This document shows, piece after piece, positions 51,401 to 62,858 of a stretch of DNA of 64,000 nucleotides. Source of the stretch: Metellina segmentata (Eukaryota > Arthropoda > Arachnida > Araneae > Tetragnathidae); NCBI GenBank assembly GCA_947359465.1, contig OX375873.1, forward strand, positions 58,561,573 to 58,625,572. The letters run 5' to 3'. The notes under the pieces are model-generated. The model was not told where the DNA came from. It was given only the letters and a program-made list of their open reading frames with translations, and did not search any database. How positions within the stretch are numbered: the stretch's first letter is position 1; each line of letters begins with the position of its first letter. Position numbers and translations under genes: made by a program.

Positions 51401-51973
51401 ACCCTACCTTATAATAATGGACCGGACGCAAGCGGATTTGCATCAAATCCGACTGCTTATTTGGGAGGGGGGAGTTTCGTGGTATGGCCTGGGACCTTTG
51501 CATTTTGTTCATGGTAAATTGAGCGCCGACATCTACATGAACATTTGGAAAATCAGGTTCTTCCTATGCTCTGGCAATTTTATGGAATGTACGAATGTTA
51601 CTTCCAGGACGACAACGCTTTATGTCATGTTGCAGCCTCTGTCAAGCAATGGTATCAAAATAGGGATGTAAAACGTATTCCCTGGCCTGTTCAGAGTACC
51701 GACCTAAACCCCATACAATATTTGTAGTATGAGTTAGAGCGACGCTTACGGACCAGGGAACCACGTCCGAAATCTACAGCTGAGCTGGCGACATTCTTGT
51801 ACCAGAAATGGACACAAATACCCATAGCTGTGCATCAAAACCTTGTTGAAAATAAGCCCAGCAGGGTCGCTAGTGTAACTACAGCACGTGGGGGATCATC
51901 CCCTTATCAAAGGATGTATTCTCTCCCTTATACCATCACATCTTGCTGTCCGGTCCATTATTGCAGGGTAGTG
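51401..51973 (+). mobile_element. Tc1/mariner deletion derivative, copy 2
   Basis: The right terminus ends TCCATTATTGCAGGGTAGTG followed by TA. The left terminus is diverged (CCCTACCTTATAATAATGG) but alignable. Downstream of the left end, CCGGACG is followed within about 20 bp by AAATCCGACTGCTT and TGGTATGGCCTGG, the same junction as in the copy at 48832-49385. The coding remnant reads ECYFQDDNALCHVAASVKQW (second Asp region), STDLNPIQYL then a stop, and ELATFLYQKWTQIPIAVHQN. The third-motif Glu is replaced by Gln. The two copies lie about 2 kb apart in opposite orientation. Confidence 0.88.
51470..51920 (+). pseudogene. Tc1-like transposase C-terminal fragment, copy 2
   Basis: It is equivalent in extent to the fragment in the 48832-49385 element. 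It keeps the second catalytic Asp (FQDDNALCHVA), has a stop (TAG at 51725) just after the third motif, and has frame changes near 51590 and 51790. The N-terminal half is absent. Confidence 0.8.
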
Positions 51974-51975
51974 TA

Positions 51976-53077
51976 TATACGTGCGAGGATTAACCCACTT
52001 GTAAGATATTAGTTTTAATATGCAAGAAAATACGACATGAGTCACGCAAAAGAGATTTACTAAGTTTGATCAATATATGTTCACTTTACTTGCTTTTATT
52101 AAACGCAATAAAACAAACACTCCAGTATTGACAAAATACTTCGAAAGAAATCGTTCAATAGTTTTGTGTCCTCACCGATGAGCTTGCAATCATGTCAACC
52201 ATATCCAATGGATTTAGGATGATCGATTCAACAAACGTGTTCTTCTAAGCTGATTGAAAATATTTTTTGACGCTGCTAGCAGGGATGCAGAAATTCATAA
52301 AATGTAACTCTCGATTGTGTATTGTTTTCAGGAAAAGCGTACAAAAAAAAGGGGGGGGGGAATGTTTGTGAGCCTATGAGAATGATTGCAATACGGTTGT
52401 ATTTTGGTATCGGTTGAGAGTACTGCCTTTTTCCTTCGTAGTGCTAACAAGGTTTGAAGTTTCAACGTCAGTTCCACGGTCGCTTGCCCCTGATATTAAA
52501 TATATTCACATAACCTTTTCACTTTACACTTCCATCAAAGAGCAGCAGGACTCGTCGTGGTAGTGGGGGTGGGAGTTAGTCCCCTACGCTAGCAACATGT
52601 AGTTGTAGGCTGGCTACGCATAATCCATTTCTATCAGGTTAGTTTCAGTGTATCTCTTTTTTCTAGATCAGCAAGACTCTCCTTGTGTGTGTACGAGTAT
52701 GTCCATTTCTTGACTTTGTCTTATGTTTGGCACAGTATGGCCAAATATGGCTCTTGCAGCATACATAAATAGGGTTGACAACTTTTTATGAGATAATTCC
52801 GGGACATTTGCGCAATACTGAAATATTTATATCGTCACTCAATGTGCTAAAAGCTGTATTTTACCGAACAAAAGAACGAATATTTTTTCCTTACTTCATT
52901 CTATTATTATATACTTGGGGTTTTGTTCTTAGTTTATTGGATCAGCTGATGACATAAGAGATTTTACCACCAAGTAGAAATCACAAAATGCCACATATAG
53001 CAAGAATAAAAGAAAATGTAATTTTTCACGTACGATCTTTTGTACTTTGAGCCACGATATACAGTATTATCTTGGGA
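51976..53077. other. Non-coding stretch
   Basis: Family A (TTTGGCACAGTATGGCCAAA) lies at 52711-52768. Just after it, GGGTTGACAACTTTTTATGA with AATTCCGGGACA (52764-52804) is inverted relative to 53838-53905, suggesting the ends of an element that contains the Helitron at 53078-53731. A short G-run is at 52351-52360. Confidence 0.4.
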
Positions 53078-53731
53078 CTAGGGGGCCCGCCCCCTGCTCG
53101 CTAACGCTCGCCAACCCCCAGAGGATTGCTTCGCAATCCTCATTGGTTCGCTGCGCAAACCTATGCTCGCTTCGCTCGCATCAATGAAGACATGTGTCCT
53201 AGCAGAAGGAATTGTTAACAAAATATGATATTCCAAAAAAATATTTTTCAAATATAAATTTTATGCTGTTTTTCAGAAAAGATATTTACAGTACCTCTGG
53301 AATCAGAATTCAAATGGAAACTTTGAGCAAATTTTGACTCGAAATGTGAGCGTTGATTTGGAAATTGAAAACCCAGCATGTTGGTTGTGTGTACATTTAC
53401 CCAACACTCGAGCCACCCACGTTTTTTCATTGAGTTTGTTGTCGAAAGTTGTAATGCAAGCGTCTTGTTGAACTATAATAGTTTGCCCCGAAACGGACCT
53501 TTTTTTTAAAATGACCCTGAAAAGATCCTCCGTTTTCTTTGATTTCTATTATTTACTGCAACAGCTCGACTAAAATTCATTTTTTTTTTCAATACAATTT
53601 CATCTGATAACGCTATAAATTCAATTGAAGCGCGAGGCTTTGGGATAAACAAAGAAACGTACAATGTTGCCAAAACGCGAAAACAAATAACGTCTTTTTT
53701 GCGTGCCACGTAAGAGAAATATATATGTAGA
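53078..53731 (-). mobile_element. Non-autonomous Helitron, copy 2
   Basis: This 654-bp copy matches the Helitron at 44743-45387 along its length. The minus-strand 5' end is TCTACATATATATTTCTCTT after an A. The 3' end is GGGGGCGGGCCCCCTAG followed by T, with the same subterminal hairpin (GAGGATTG/CAATCCTC). The two copies share ACGTGGCAC, CGTTTTGGCAACATTG and GAAGACATGTGTCCTAGCAG-type blocks, with scattered differences. No Rep/helicase is encoded. Confidence 0.9.
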
Positions 53732-55794
53732 TTGTAGGGGGAATAGACGTTTGATGGACGCGAAGTCATGTGCAATAGAAATAATTATTTTGTTGTTTAG
53801 GTGATATTGATCGAAATTCCGGGACAATTTGGCATTCAACCGAGATTCTGGACAGCAACTTCAATTCCGGGACAATCCCGGTCAATCCGGGACTGTTGGC
53901 AACTTTAGCTATAAAGCCCTACTTAACGAATTAACCACCAAAGAGTGTTCAGTGATAGGTTTTTTTTGTAGTCTAAACCATCTCGAGAGCGAAAAAACGT
54001 CGAAGGCTTTTAGCACAGTATAACGGGGAAAGAGTTTCCTCTGAATGAATGTCTACAGATGGATTGTTAAAAATAAGCACACAAGTGAAATGAATAAGCC
54101 AGACGGTTGACCGTTACCACAACTGACAACAACTGTGATTTATAATGCACGTAACATGTTTCTATAACAAATGCGAGTGAATTTCATTGAAGAAGTGGCA
54201 AGCTTCAGATCAGGATTCTTTCAGATTCACCTCAGACCAAGAACAGAAAGAAGTGATGCATGCGTGTGTGTGTGTGTGTGTGTGGGTGGGGGGGGGGTCC
54301 CTCGGTTCATAAGGAAACCTTTTCTCAGAAAGCATAAAATCCATGCGCTACGATTGGACGCGTTGAAAAGCAAGTGAACTATGCAGGAAAATGAAGTTAT
54401 TGTAAATTGTCTATCTGAATTGAGATAAAGTATAGCTGCTTTATTGACTCATCCTCGATATCGTGCTAAAGTCATAAAAGGTTTACTTCAACAAATATTA
54501 TTTCAAGATTCAAAGCAGTCAAAATAATACCTTAGTTAATATTCTGCCAAAAAAAAGTTTTGGGATTCTCATTAGAATGTACTGCACATCTAGGAAAAAT
54601 CAATCATGAATGTAAGAATTGTGCAAATTGGATTTTCATGTACTGTATCAACACAATTTGATGTATAGGAAATATGTATGGAAATACATTTATAATATTA
54701 TGACTTTATCACTGGAAAAGATTAACAGGAATATATCTAATTTATATTTTCTTCATCAATTCTTTTGCATACATATACTTCCTTTTAAATAATAAACTCA
54801 TAAAGTGTGGCTCTTTAACTTGAATCGTTATCGTAAAGGATTATATTAATGATTACAATATTTATGCATTAATTATACTGATCAAACAATTTTATCAAAG
54901 TGAGAATGCAATAAGGAAAGCAATCTGGTGGAGCAGAATTAATATCGAATTTATCGGTACAATGCAATTAAGAATTTAACATTAGAAATGCCTGCAACAC
55001 ACTTTATATTCATCAGCCGATCTATCCTTGCTGTTCTATCACACATTTTCAGCAACTTCATTAAGCTGGAGCTCCATCATTGAGTGCAGCTAATACATTT
55101 AATTAATTTTGACTCAATCACGTACCGTGCCAAACGCATCGGTGTCCTTATGCGGACCCTAACTTTGCTTCAAATTAAGCACTTAAGGGGAGCTTTAAAT
55201 GGGAGGATAGAGTATACATAATTCGCCTTATTACACAATATACGATGACATTTTCCATACTTGTATTTAGTTTTCACTTTGAACAATACAACGTGAGGAA
55301 CGCTCAACTCTTCTGCCATGAAAATCAGAGACAGTATATCCAATTTAGCCTTTTCGAGAAAAAAGAGTTATTCCATGTTGGGTATTTATCTTATTCCTTT
55401 CGGAGCGTCCACATCCACCTTCGAGAGTCGACCACTGTACATGCTGCGTTCATAAGCATCTAATACTTTACAACACTAGGTAATTAATCAGACAATCGTT
55501 TATTGAATTTGCTTTGACTTTACCTAGTAATGAGATATCAAATAATTTTATGCCCCATACTTAACCCTCCGAGTGATTGCGATGGGATATATTTGGTCCA
55601 AGATCTCATCAATCGATTTTGATAATGACGAAATACCACCGAGGAAAAACTGCCAAGGAAAATGAAGGAACTATTACTCCTAGGAAAATGAAAACACAGG
55701 AAAGAAAAACAATTCGTTCTTTGCCCTGAACTGATGGCAGCTTGAGTCACTGTCAGATGGCGAAAACAACATCTAAGTTGGCACCCCACAAATT
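53732..55794. other. Non-coding stretch
   Basis: The first part holds AATTCCGGGACAATCCCGG and GGGACTGTTGGCAAC (53849-53905), the inverted partner of 52764-52804. A (GT)n(G)n microsatellite is at 54263-54298. I see no gene. Confidence 0.45.
54263..54298. repeat. (GT)n(G)n microsatellite
   Basis: About 11 GT units, then GGGTGGGGGGGGG. Confidence 0.9.
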
Positions 55795-57775
55795 CATCTA
55801 AGATTCATACTTGTACCGTAGAATACATATACACCAATTGTGGTCAAAGACTGCATTTTAAAAACATAAATTCTCTTGAATTTAATAATAAATACACACT
55901 CTGGCTGTTTGTTGTACCAAACGCAAGTTTAGCGTAAGTAATGATATAAGTAATCTGACTGATTTGCATCAACAAGAATTTAAAGTAAATCTACAGTCAG
56001 CGCGTTCGAAGTCTGTGAGTCAGAAAGCTAAAATGAATCTAAAATTCAAGAATGTTCCTTCTCTTCGTTCTTAATTTTTGCATATGATCGTAACTCACAA
56101 GAACTTTGGAAGCTCCGATCGGAAAGTCAGAACACAAAGAACAGTTGACATTGGTGGTCAGTTTTGAAGTCATTCTAAAGAATCAAGCATATGACGTCAC
56201 CGCATGTTTTTTACTTCGTAGGTTTTGAGTTGTTACCTGGATGTAGTCTTGCCTTTACAACACCATGTTTTCTAAATAAATTGAATAATAAATACACACC
56301 AAGTTTTCTGTATGCTATGTATACTTGCATCTTTCACCGCCACTTGACGCTCTACTTATGCGGAGATATAGTTGTCGCGCAAAATGGCGTGCTTTGCATT
56401 TTGCCTCGAAACGATCCCGTCCTGATGCCAAAATGAAAAATGAGTTACAAGGCTCCTCTAAAAAAATCTTTCCTTAAAAAAAAAAGGACTTACAAAAATC
56501 TGATGGAAGACAGTGGAGAGAAAGGGAAGATTGAAAATTTAGCTTGACTCGAATATTTTTTATACTTATATTAGTTTACTAGCGATAAAAGGCCTTTAGA
56601 TATAAAAGTCGGGACGCGAACAGAAGCATTTTGAAAGACAGAACTTTAAAAATAAAAATAATGTATCCCCAGGACTGCATCAAAGATTGGCCAGTTTTCA
56701 ACGCGAAATTAAATCAACACGAAATTAAACCACTAAACCTTTAACTCAAGAGACCAAACTCGGATATACTACTTTTTCACTAATACGTTCATGAAGTATG
56801 TAATTCAGCAAAATGTATGTTTTGGTTTGCAATTTATCTAAGAAAACATCTAAGATTTATATTTGCGTAGCATAGAATACATATACTCGAATTATGGTCT
56901 TACAATGCACTATAAAAACATGCATTCTCTTGAATATATATAGATATATACACACGCAAAAGGATGTGTGTGTGTCTGTATTCTCTATACAAATCTACAC
57001 TGTTTGAACAATACACGCCAGATTTGGTACACGTATACTTTAGAACCCTACGGAAAACATAGGTTATATCTTTCCAGTCTTCAGACCAAACTGTAGCCAT
57101 GAAAATTGGCACACAAGTAGTCCTAAAAGTGCCCCTCGGAGTCCCATTTTTGAAATATAAAGTTTGTTTTACTGCGATGAATGAACATGGACAATGAAAC
57201 ACGTTTTACACGGTTAATGTAATTGAGTCAACACAGCGAAATGTCCCGGTCATATTTGAAACCCGAGCAACGCCAGATTATTCAGCTAGTTTAGTAATAA
57301 ATACAAGCTATATTTTCTGCATAAATTTAATTACAAATGCGCACCAGTTTTCTGTATAAATTGAACAATAAATATACACCATGTTTTCTTTATACAATGT
57401 ACACTTACATCTTCCACCGCCACCTGACGCTCTACTTATCATGCAGGAGAGGTAGTTGTCGCGAAAAATTGCGTACGCTGCATTTTGGCTCAAAACGTTC
57501 CCGTCCTGATGCTGAAATGAAAAATGAGTTAAGAGGTTCCCTAAAAAAATCCTCGTCTCGAAAAAATTAATAAATAAAAGTCTGGTGGAAGACAGGACAG
57601 CAGAGGAGAGAGAAAGGGGCGATTGAAAAATTCAGCTTGACTCGGACATTTTTTATACTTCTATTAGTTTACTAGCGATAAACGATCTCCAGATAAAAGT
57701 CGAGACGCGGACAGAAAAAAATATCAAAAGACCGAACTTTAAAAAATACAAATAGTGTGTCCCCAGGCTTTGTCT
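55795..57775. repeat. Diverged tandem duplication, offset about 1.05 kb
   Basis: The start (CATCTAAGATTCATACTTGT versus CATCTAAGATTTATATTTGC) and the long 3' part of copy 1 (55795-56700) recur in copy 2 (56848-57775). Shared blocks in the 3' part are CTGACGCTCTACTTAT-like, CCCGTCCTGATGCNNAAATG, TTTTTTATACTTNTATTAGT and GTCCCCAGG. The middle parts are not obviously related, so one or both copies were modified by insertion. Both look like non-coding transposon-derived sequence. Confidence 0.75.
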
Positions 57776-58297
57776 AATACTCGGAGTCTCGGAAGGATCC
57801 GGAATGATGAATGAGCTTTTAAACAACGTAAGACAAAACCGCTTTTTTAACGGAGGGATGGCATGCAGTCACGAGTGACAATCTCTCCAAGAAAAGGGAA
57901 AAAAACCGAGGAAATGAAAGTCAAACGGGAACTTTTGGGGCGGAATGCTTACCGCGCTCAGCATACGCGAGGCGTGGGAAGTCTTAATGAAATTTTTAAG
58001 TAAATGTCTTCTGTGTGTGTGGTTCTGTGCTCCGCGGAGTTTAATTTTTCAGCCCTCAGCTCAAATTGTTTTGAAGATGGTGAAGTAAGTGTCCTTGTGT
58101 GTTGGGATGGTTAAATTAAAATGGGAATGAATTTCGTTGTTTGGATTGCGGACGTTTGGGGGAGGCGTCGCTGAACTTCCCACTTGGCGAATACTTGAGG
58201 TTTCGGATCTGATTCTGGGGAGCTACTGTGAAAGGCGTTGATCGTGTGCAGCCGTTTCAAGCGAGCAAATATCTAAAATCTGTGGGGTAGGAAAGGA
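57776..58297. other. Locally GC-richer non-coding stretch
   Basis: The part from 57840 to 58260 is less AT-rich. It contains ATGGTGAAGTAAGT at 58077-58090, which could be a very short first coding exon with a donor site, but nothing else supports it. Confidence 0.3.
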
Positions 58298-59724
58298 CAC
58301 TCATTGCTTAAAAAAATTTGCGCACCAAGAAATAATTGTGGGATCGTAACGAAACTTGGCATGAAGGTACATGTCGGCCAGATATGCAAATGATAAGAAA
58401 TGCAGCGTGATTGCGCATTGCGTAATGCCACTAGAGGGCGTTGCATTTCGTTCTCCTTGGATCGTCCTCCTCGTATAAAACAGGTAAGCAGAGATTATTT
58501 GAGGGTACTTATAATCTTTTGCAAAGGAAACGCTGAGGTAGACATGCCGTTACGCCGCCATCGAAGACAATATGAGTAGCTATCAGAGTGCGAGAGGGGA
58601 AGAATCATCGGGATGATGGAAGCTGGGTGGTCAGCTCGGCGAGTAGTTCGTTAAGAAGGCCGTTCCGATTTTACTGTGAGGAGGTGTTGGGACCAATGGA
58701 CAGAAGAGACGTCATTTACACGGCGACCAGGCTCAGGACGCTCTCGACAGACCAGTCGTCGAGAAGAACGTCACATCATACAAAACGCACGCGTAGTGCC
58801 AACTGCCTCATTGGCCGCTATCCAGATACAGGCAACACCTTCACTACGGGCCCCTGTGTCTTCCCGAACCATCGCAAGGCGCCTGGCTGAATTACATCTG
58901 GTATCGCGGCCCCCATTACGCGTGCTGCCAATGACACCCACCCACCGACGCCTCCGTTTGGAGTTGTGTCGCGCACGACGGGATTGGTCTGCAACGGAAT
59001 GGAACCAGGTCGTCTTCAGCGACGAATCTAGATTCAATTTGAGCAGTGATGACAATCGTGTTGATGTGTGGAGGCCCCGTGGTGAACACCTCATTCCTGC
59101 CTTCGCTTTACTGCGACACATCGCTCCCACAGATGGTGTGATGGTATGGGGTGATATTGCTTACGATACACGGTCGCCCCTAATATTGATCCATGGCACA
59201 ATGACAGCCCAGCGGTACGTCCATGACATCATTTAGCCACATGTGATGCCATTCATGGCAGGGCTCCCAGGAGTCATTTTCAACAAGACAATGCTCGGCC
59301 ACACACAGCAAAGTGAAATTTTGTAATGAGCTAATAGACAAGCTAGCATCAGCAAATGTCACAAGACTGCCTCCGTCACATTACCACCCTTCCCTGGCCT
59401 GCTCGATCCACAGATTTGTCACCAATCGAGCATATCTGGGATTATTTGGGACGGCAAGTTAGACATCCTACGAGTTTGGTCTCAGAACATCATACGGAAC
59501 TTGTATGCCTCAATGCCCGCTCGTATCGCATCGTGCATTCGCACTAGAGGGGGTCCAACAGAGTACTAAAACTTACGTTCATTTGTACTTTTTTCTGCAA
59601 TAAATGATCCTTTTTCTTTGATTTTTTAATCACTTACTTATATCAAAGTAGTACTTACATGTGTAAAATTTCGTTTCATTTTGACGACTTTTTCGTGGTG
59701 CGTAAATTTTTATGGCAATGAGTG
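58298..59724 (+). mobile_element. Tc1-like transposon, near full length, inactivated
   Basis: Inverted ends CACTCATTGCNNNAAAAATT...GCGCACCA / TGGTGCGTAAATTTTTATGG...GCAATGAGTG lie at 58298 and 59724. The right flank is TA; the left dinucleotide reads GA, so one base of the TA target has probably mutated. The 1427-bp unit contains one transposase reading frame with stops and frameshifts. Its ends differ from those of the shorter derivatives at 48.8 and 51.4 kb, so it is a different family. Confidence 0.9.
58544..59569 (+). pseudogene. Tc1-like DDE transposase pseudogene
   Basis: From ATG at 58544 the frame covers an N-terminal helix-turn-helix region (IIGMMEAGWSARRVVR), a GRPR-like basic linker (TRRPGSGRSRQ) and a second HTH region. 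The first catalytic Asp is in VVFSDESRFNL. The frame then runs to VMVWGDIAYDTR, the second catalytic Asp in QQDNARPHT, and the third motif STDLSPIEHIWDYLGRQV, whose Glu is retained. In-frame stops occur at 58577 (TAG), 58652 (TAA) and 59234 (TAG). A one-base shift precedes the second Asp region near 59275, and another frame change follows the third motif before the final TAA at 59567-59569. The length is close to the usual 340 codons for Tc1 transposases. All three catalytic residues survive, but the gene cannot be translated whole. Confidence 0.9.
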
Positions 59725-59726
59725 TA

Positions 59727-59953
59727 GTTAATTAACGTCTCAATGAAGCATCACGAATGGCTATTGATGATTGTCCCGGATGAATTCCGAAGGGAAAGAT
59801 CAAGGACAACGCCTCATAATTTTAAATCGCGATAAGATGACGAGGTCAACACCTGAGCCCCGTATGAACGATGGTCTTTCGCTGGACCTAGTTTTTAACT
59901 CGCAGTTCTCATGTTGCTAATCCGGTGCTCTTCCAACTGAACTACCGCGGCCT
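59727..59953 (-). mobile_element. SINE, copy 10, with tRNA-like head
   Basis: On the minus strand the head reads GGCCGCGGTAGTTCAGTTGG (A-box region) and AGAGCACCGGATTAGCAACA, followed by a degenerate B box and the body (GACGAGG, CGTT, GGGACAATC). Its 3' end, GTTAATTAACGTC on the plus strand, abuts the Tc1 element. The Tc1 element may have inserted into the SINE tail. Confidence 0.82.
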
Positions 59954-61309
59954 GTTTCTGATTTGATTTTGAGTGAGCTACTCTGAACGATGTTGCACGT
60001 ATACAGTCGTTTCAAGTGAAAAAAATAGAAAAATGAGAGGAATTTATAGTACAAACAAAAAATCAGACGAAAAGCGAATATTTTACTTCAGTTATCCAAA
60101 TGCCCTTCCAGGCTACATAACGGGGTTTCCCTAAAATATGGTTTATAGAAGTTTGGCGTTTAATCTTCTTGAAAATGACCAATCACTTATCATATCGACG
60201 GCATACAGGTGAAACAAATTGTCAAAAAACAGTTCTGACAAAATAAAAATGAAAAATTATTTATATACTTTACTCGTAAAGTGCGTTTCTCAAGAAATCT
60301 GACCTTCATTCAAAGAAATATGACTTGGATTATACCAGCTTACACATCAAAACATAATGGTCGAGAAAAACTATAAGCCTCATATTTGAAAATTTAGGAC
60401 AGTGTGTATTTTACTTATAAGCCGTACATATGCTTACAAGAGATATCTGGGTAACCTTAAGATACATTTTATTCCCGCTTTGGTGGCACTTGGCAGTTAA
60501 TCTAATTCACGTTGACCAATTAACATTGATACATCAATTTGGGATTCATGTTTTTGAATTTTTGTGGGCGAAATGCTGAAATCGTATTCGGAAACAAGGC
60601 CAACGACTTCCCGTTCGTGACATGCATGTTAACACTACCATCACTTATATTTTTATTTGCAGCACGCTAACGCAATTCTCATTGTTAAACTGCTGAGATG
60701 TAAAAGAATAGGCCTGAATGCTAGGAAGCAGTAAGTACACACCTAATCGATAATTAGATGAGTGTTAGTATTATTGTTTGGTGTTGTGTCGGAAACTTAC
60801 TGGAACATCAGCTAACAATCGACAACTCTAAAAGACCAAACTTGGCGACAACACTTATGTATACGAAAATTGCGCCCTCTTAAAAATATAATTGACAGTA
60901 AAATTCAAGCAGTTTTTCTTCGTGATTTGGACTGTCTTAGAACTCAGATTTTAATAATTACTTTTATGTTTGACATTATTTTTCCAGATTACAACCTCAC
61001 TACAAATCATTTTAAAACGTAGAACCTCGTTAGGAAAAGTTCATTAAATAAAAATGAATCGAAGTGAGTAAGTCCTGAATGAGAACAGCTCTAAGTCTTC
61101 GAGTGGATACAATGGTTTTAGATGGTCTAAAACCACAGTGATTTTTAACTTTTTGATCTCGTGATATACAAGTGCTAAAATTCTGTGGTCCTCCGAAAAA
61201 TGTGTCAGTTGATATGGCCCGAAACACGTATAAATTTGATTGAGAGACAGAGAGAGAGAGAGATTTGAAAATTAATTATAATAATAATTATCTAATGTTT
61301 TTATTCAAA
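59954..61309. other. Non-coding stretch
   Basis: It includes family B copy 3 (60470-60660), listed separately. A (GA)n run is at about 61246-61263. I see no gene. Confidence 0.5.
60470..60660 (+). repeat. Dispersed repeat family B, copy 3
   Basis: The copy contains TGGCACTTGGCAGTTAATCT, ATGCTGAAATCGTATTCGGA and CCCGTTCGTGACATGC in the family B order, but more diverged than 13.5 and 46.7 kb. Confidence 0.5.
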
Positions 61310-61430
61310 GTGGTCGTCATTTGACCATGACTCAAAATTACGTGGTGTCGTCCTCGGATCTTCCGCGAGTTGATCCCGCATCGTCACCAATAGCCCGTTC
61401 TGTTACTTAGGTGGAACGTTAATCAAATAT
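61310..61430 (+). mobile_element. SINE 3' fragment, copy 11
   Basis: The copy contains GTCGTCATTTGACCATGACT, TGTCGTCCTCGGATCTTCC, GTTGATCCCGCATCGTCACC and GGTGGAACGTTAATC. The 5' end is truncated. Confidence 0.8.
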
Positions 61431-61435
61431 ACACA

Positions 61436-61900
61436 GATGCCAACTACTACAGATTCTCCGTAGTATCTACGGAAGTGAATCGGGTACAACGGATTATGGA
61501 ATCAATTATTTTTTTCTACGGAAAAATTCAATTTTATTTATTTTTCACAATACATCAATTAGTTTACTTATTTCAGTATTTCTTTCATTGTTATATTTTT
61601 TTTGTAAATGGGAGAGAGTGCTTAAATTTAATTATTAAATGTTTTTTATGTATATAATTATTTCATACACAATTATTAGTTGTTTTCATTCATTGTGTGA
61701 TATACCTACCTTACTAATGATAAATAATATGTGTTGCATTAACCTATTTACAAATTTGTAATTAAATATTTTAATTAATGATAAATGCGTTTATTAAAGC
61801 GGATTTCTTAAAATTTAACTTAACTACTGAAAAAATATTAAAACAACGGATTTTTTCTTTTGGTACTCTGAAAACTTCAATCACAGGTTGACATCTTTGA
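61436..61900. mobile_element. Possible inverted-end element with CTACGGA motifs
   Basis: CAGATGCCAACTACTACAGA at 61436-61455 is roughly inverted at 61881-61900 (CACAGGTTGACATCTTTG). The interior begins with repeated CTACGGA/TCCGTAG motifs and is otherwise AT-rich. The ends match over only about a dozen bases and no target duplication was found. Confidence 0.3.
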
Positions 61901-62369
61901 ATATAATCGTACTTCAAAGTGGCTGTAAAAAATATTTTTAAACACTTTATTTATGGTAGTAAAAAATAATAATCCATAGTATTTATAGGAGTATTACGTG
62001 AAATTTTCTGTGAACTCAAAACTAAACAGTTGAATTGAAATATTCCTTACACCATTAAAGCCGGTTCATCGTCAGTAATGCACATCGTTTTAAAATTGTT
62101 TTCTTAAACTATGAGTTTTATGCACGTTCTTATCCTTATTTTTTATGTGTAATAGGTTCTAGTTTATTTTGTTTTCGTGTAGCAAAAGGTTAAGGAAGAG
62201 AGACAAACCTAATCGTTTTAAGGTGTAAAAATACATTTATAGAATCAACTTAATCACTTAAAAACAGTTCAATTCCTTCTAGCTCCAATAATATTGTAAT
62301 AAAAGACATAAGTATTTAATGATTATTTTTTTAAGTGAAACTTCCTTAGGTAGATAGGTGAATTTATGT
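61901..62369. other. AT-rich non-coding stretch
   Basis: I see nothing I can assign. Confidence 0.5.
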
Positions 62370-62858
62370 CCCACTGGGGAAAAGCAACTACTATTAAAGA
62401 CGGTATGGGATCAATCCCGAAGGGAAAGATACGAGAACAACACCTCGTTATTTTGAACCACGCTCAGATGCCGAGGTCAGAGCTTGAGCTGGCACCCTAC
62501 TCTCCAAACCTCCACAACGAGAGGGAATATGAGGCCACGACATATTTAACGTGCACCAGACTCCATGCACATGATGTTTGGTTGAACCTATTTTCAAACT
62601 CGCCAACCTCTGGTTCCTAACCCGCGCCTCAGTTTGGGTTGGTGTGAAAGCTTGGAGAGTGGGGGTGCCAGGTCAGGTGTTGCTTCGTCATCTGACCTCG
62701 GTTCAAAATTACGAGGTGTTGTCCTCGGATCTTTCCCTTAAGGGACTGATCCCTGACCGTCGTCAGTAGCCTGTTGTGTTGTTCTAGTGCGACATTAACT
62801 AAAATTACCATTACCACTACCTAACCCGCGCCTTTACCAACTAGGCTACCGAGGCCGA
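62370..62858 (-). mobile_element. Full-length SINE, copy 12, interrupted by another SINE
   Basis: On the minus strand the tRNA-like head starts GGCCTCGGTAGCCTAGTTGG near 62857 and continues TAAAGGCGCGGGTTAGG. The body resumes beyond the insertion with AACCAGAGGTTGGCGAGTTT, GGAGAGTAGGGTGCCAGCTC and GGGATTGATCCCATACCGTC. Without the 190-bp insert and its duplicated target it is about 285 bp. It is among the best-preserved full-length copies in the window. Confidence 0.88.
62630..62819 (+). mobile_element. SINE copy 13, nested in copy 12
   Basis: This 190-bp body-only copy starts CAGTTTGGGTTGGTGTGAAA and ends AATTACCATTACCACTA. It is flanked by a perfect 14-bp target duplication, CCTAACCCGCGCCT, at 62616-62629 and 62820-62833, which is part of the head of copy 12. 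It lacks a tRNA head, so it is a 5'-truncated insertion. The long perfect duplication is typical of LINE-driven target-primed insertion. Confidence 0.93.

Noticed and set aside
58077..58090. ATGGTGAAGTAAGT as a first coding exon with donor site
   Set aside because: Eight coding bases followed by a good donor can occur by chance; no promoter or downstream exon is visible.
58771..59130. Minus-strand open frame of 119 codons
   Set aside because: It is antisense to the Tc1-like transposase, whose catalytic motifs are on the plus strand.
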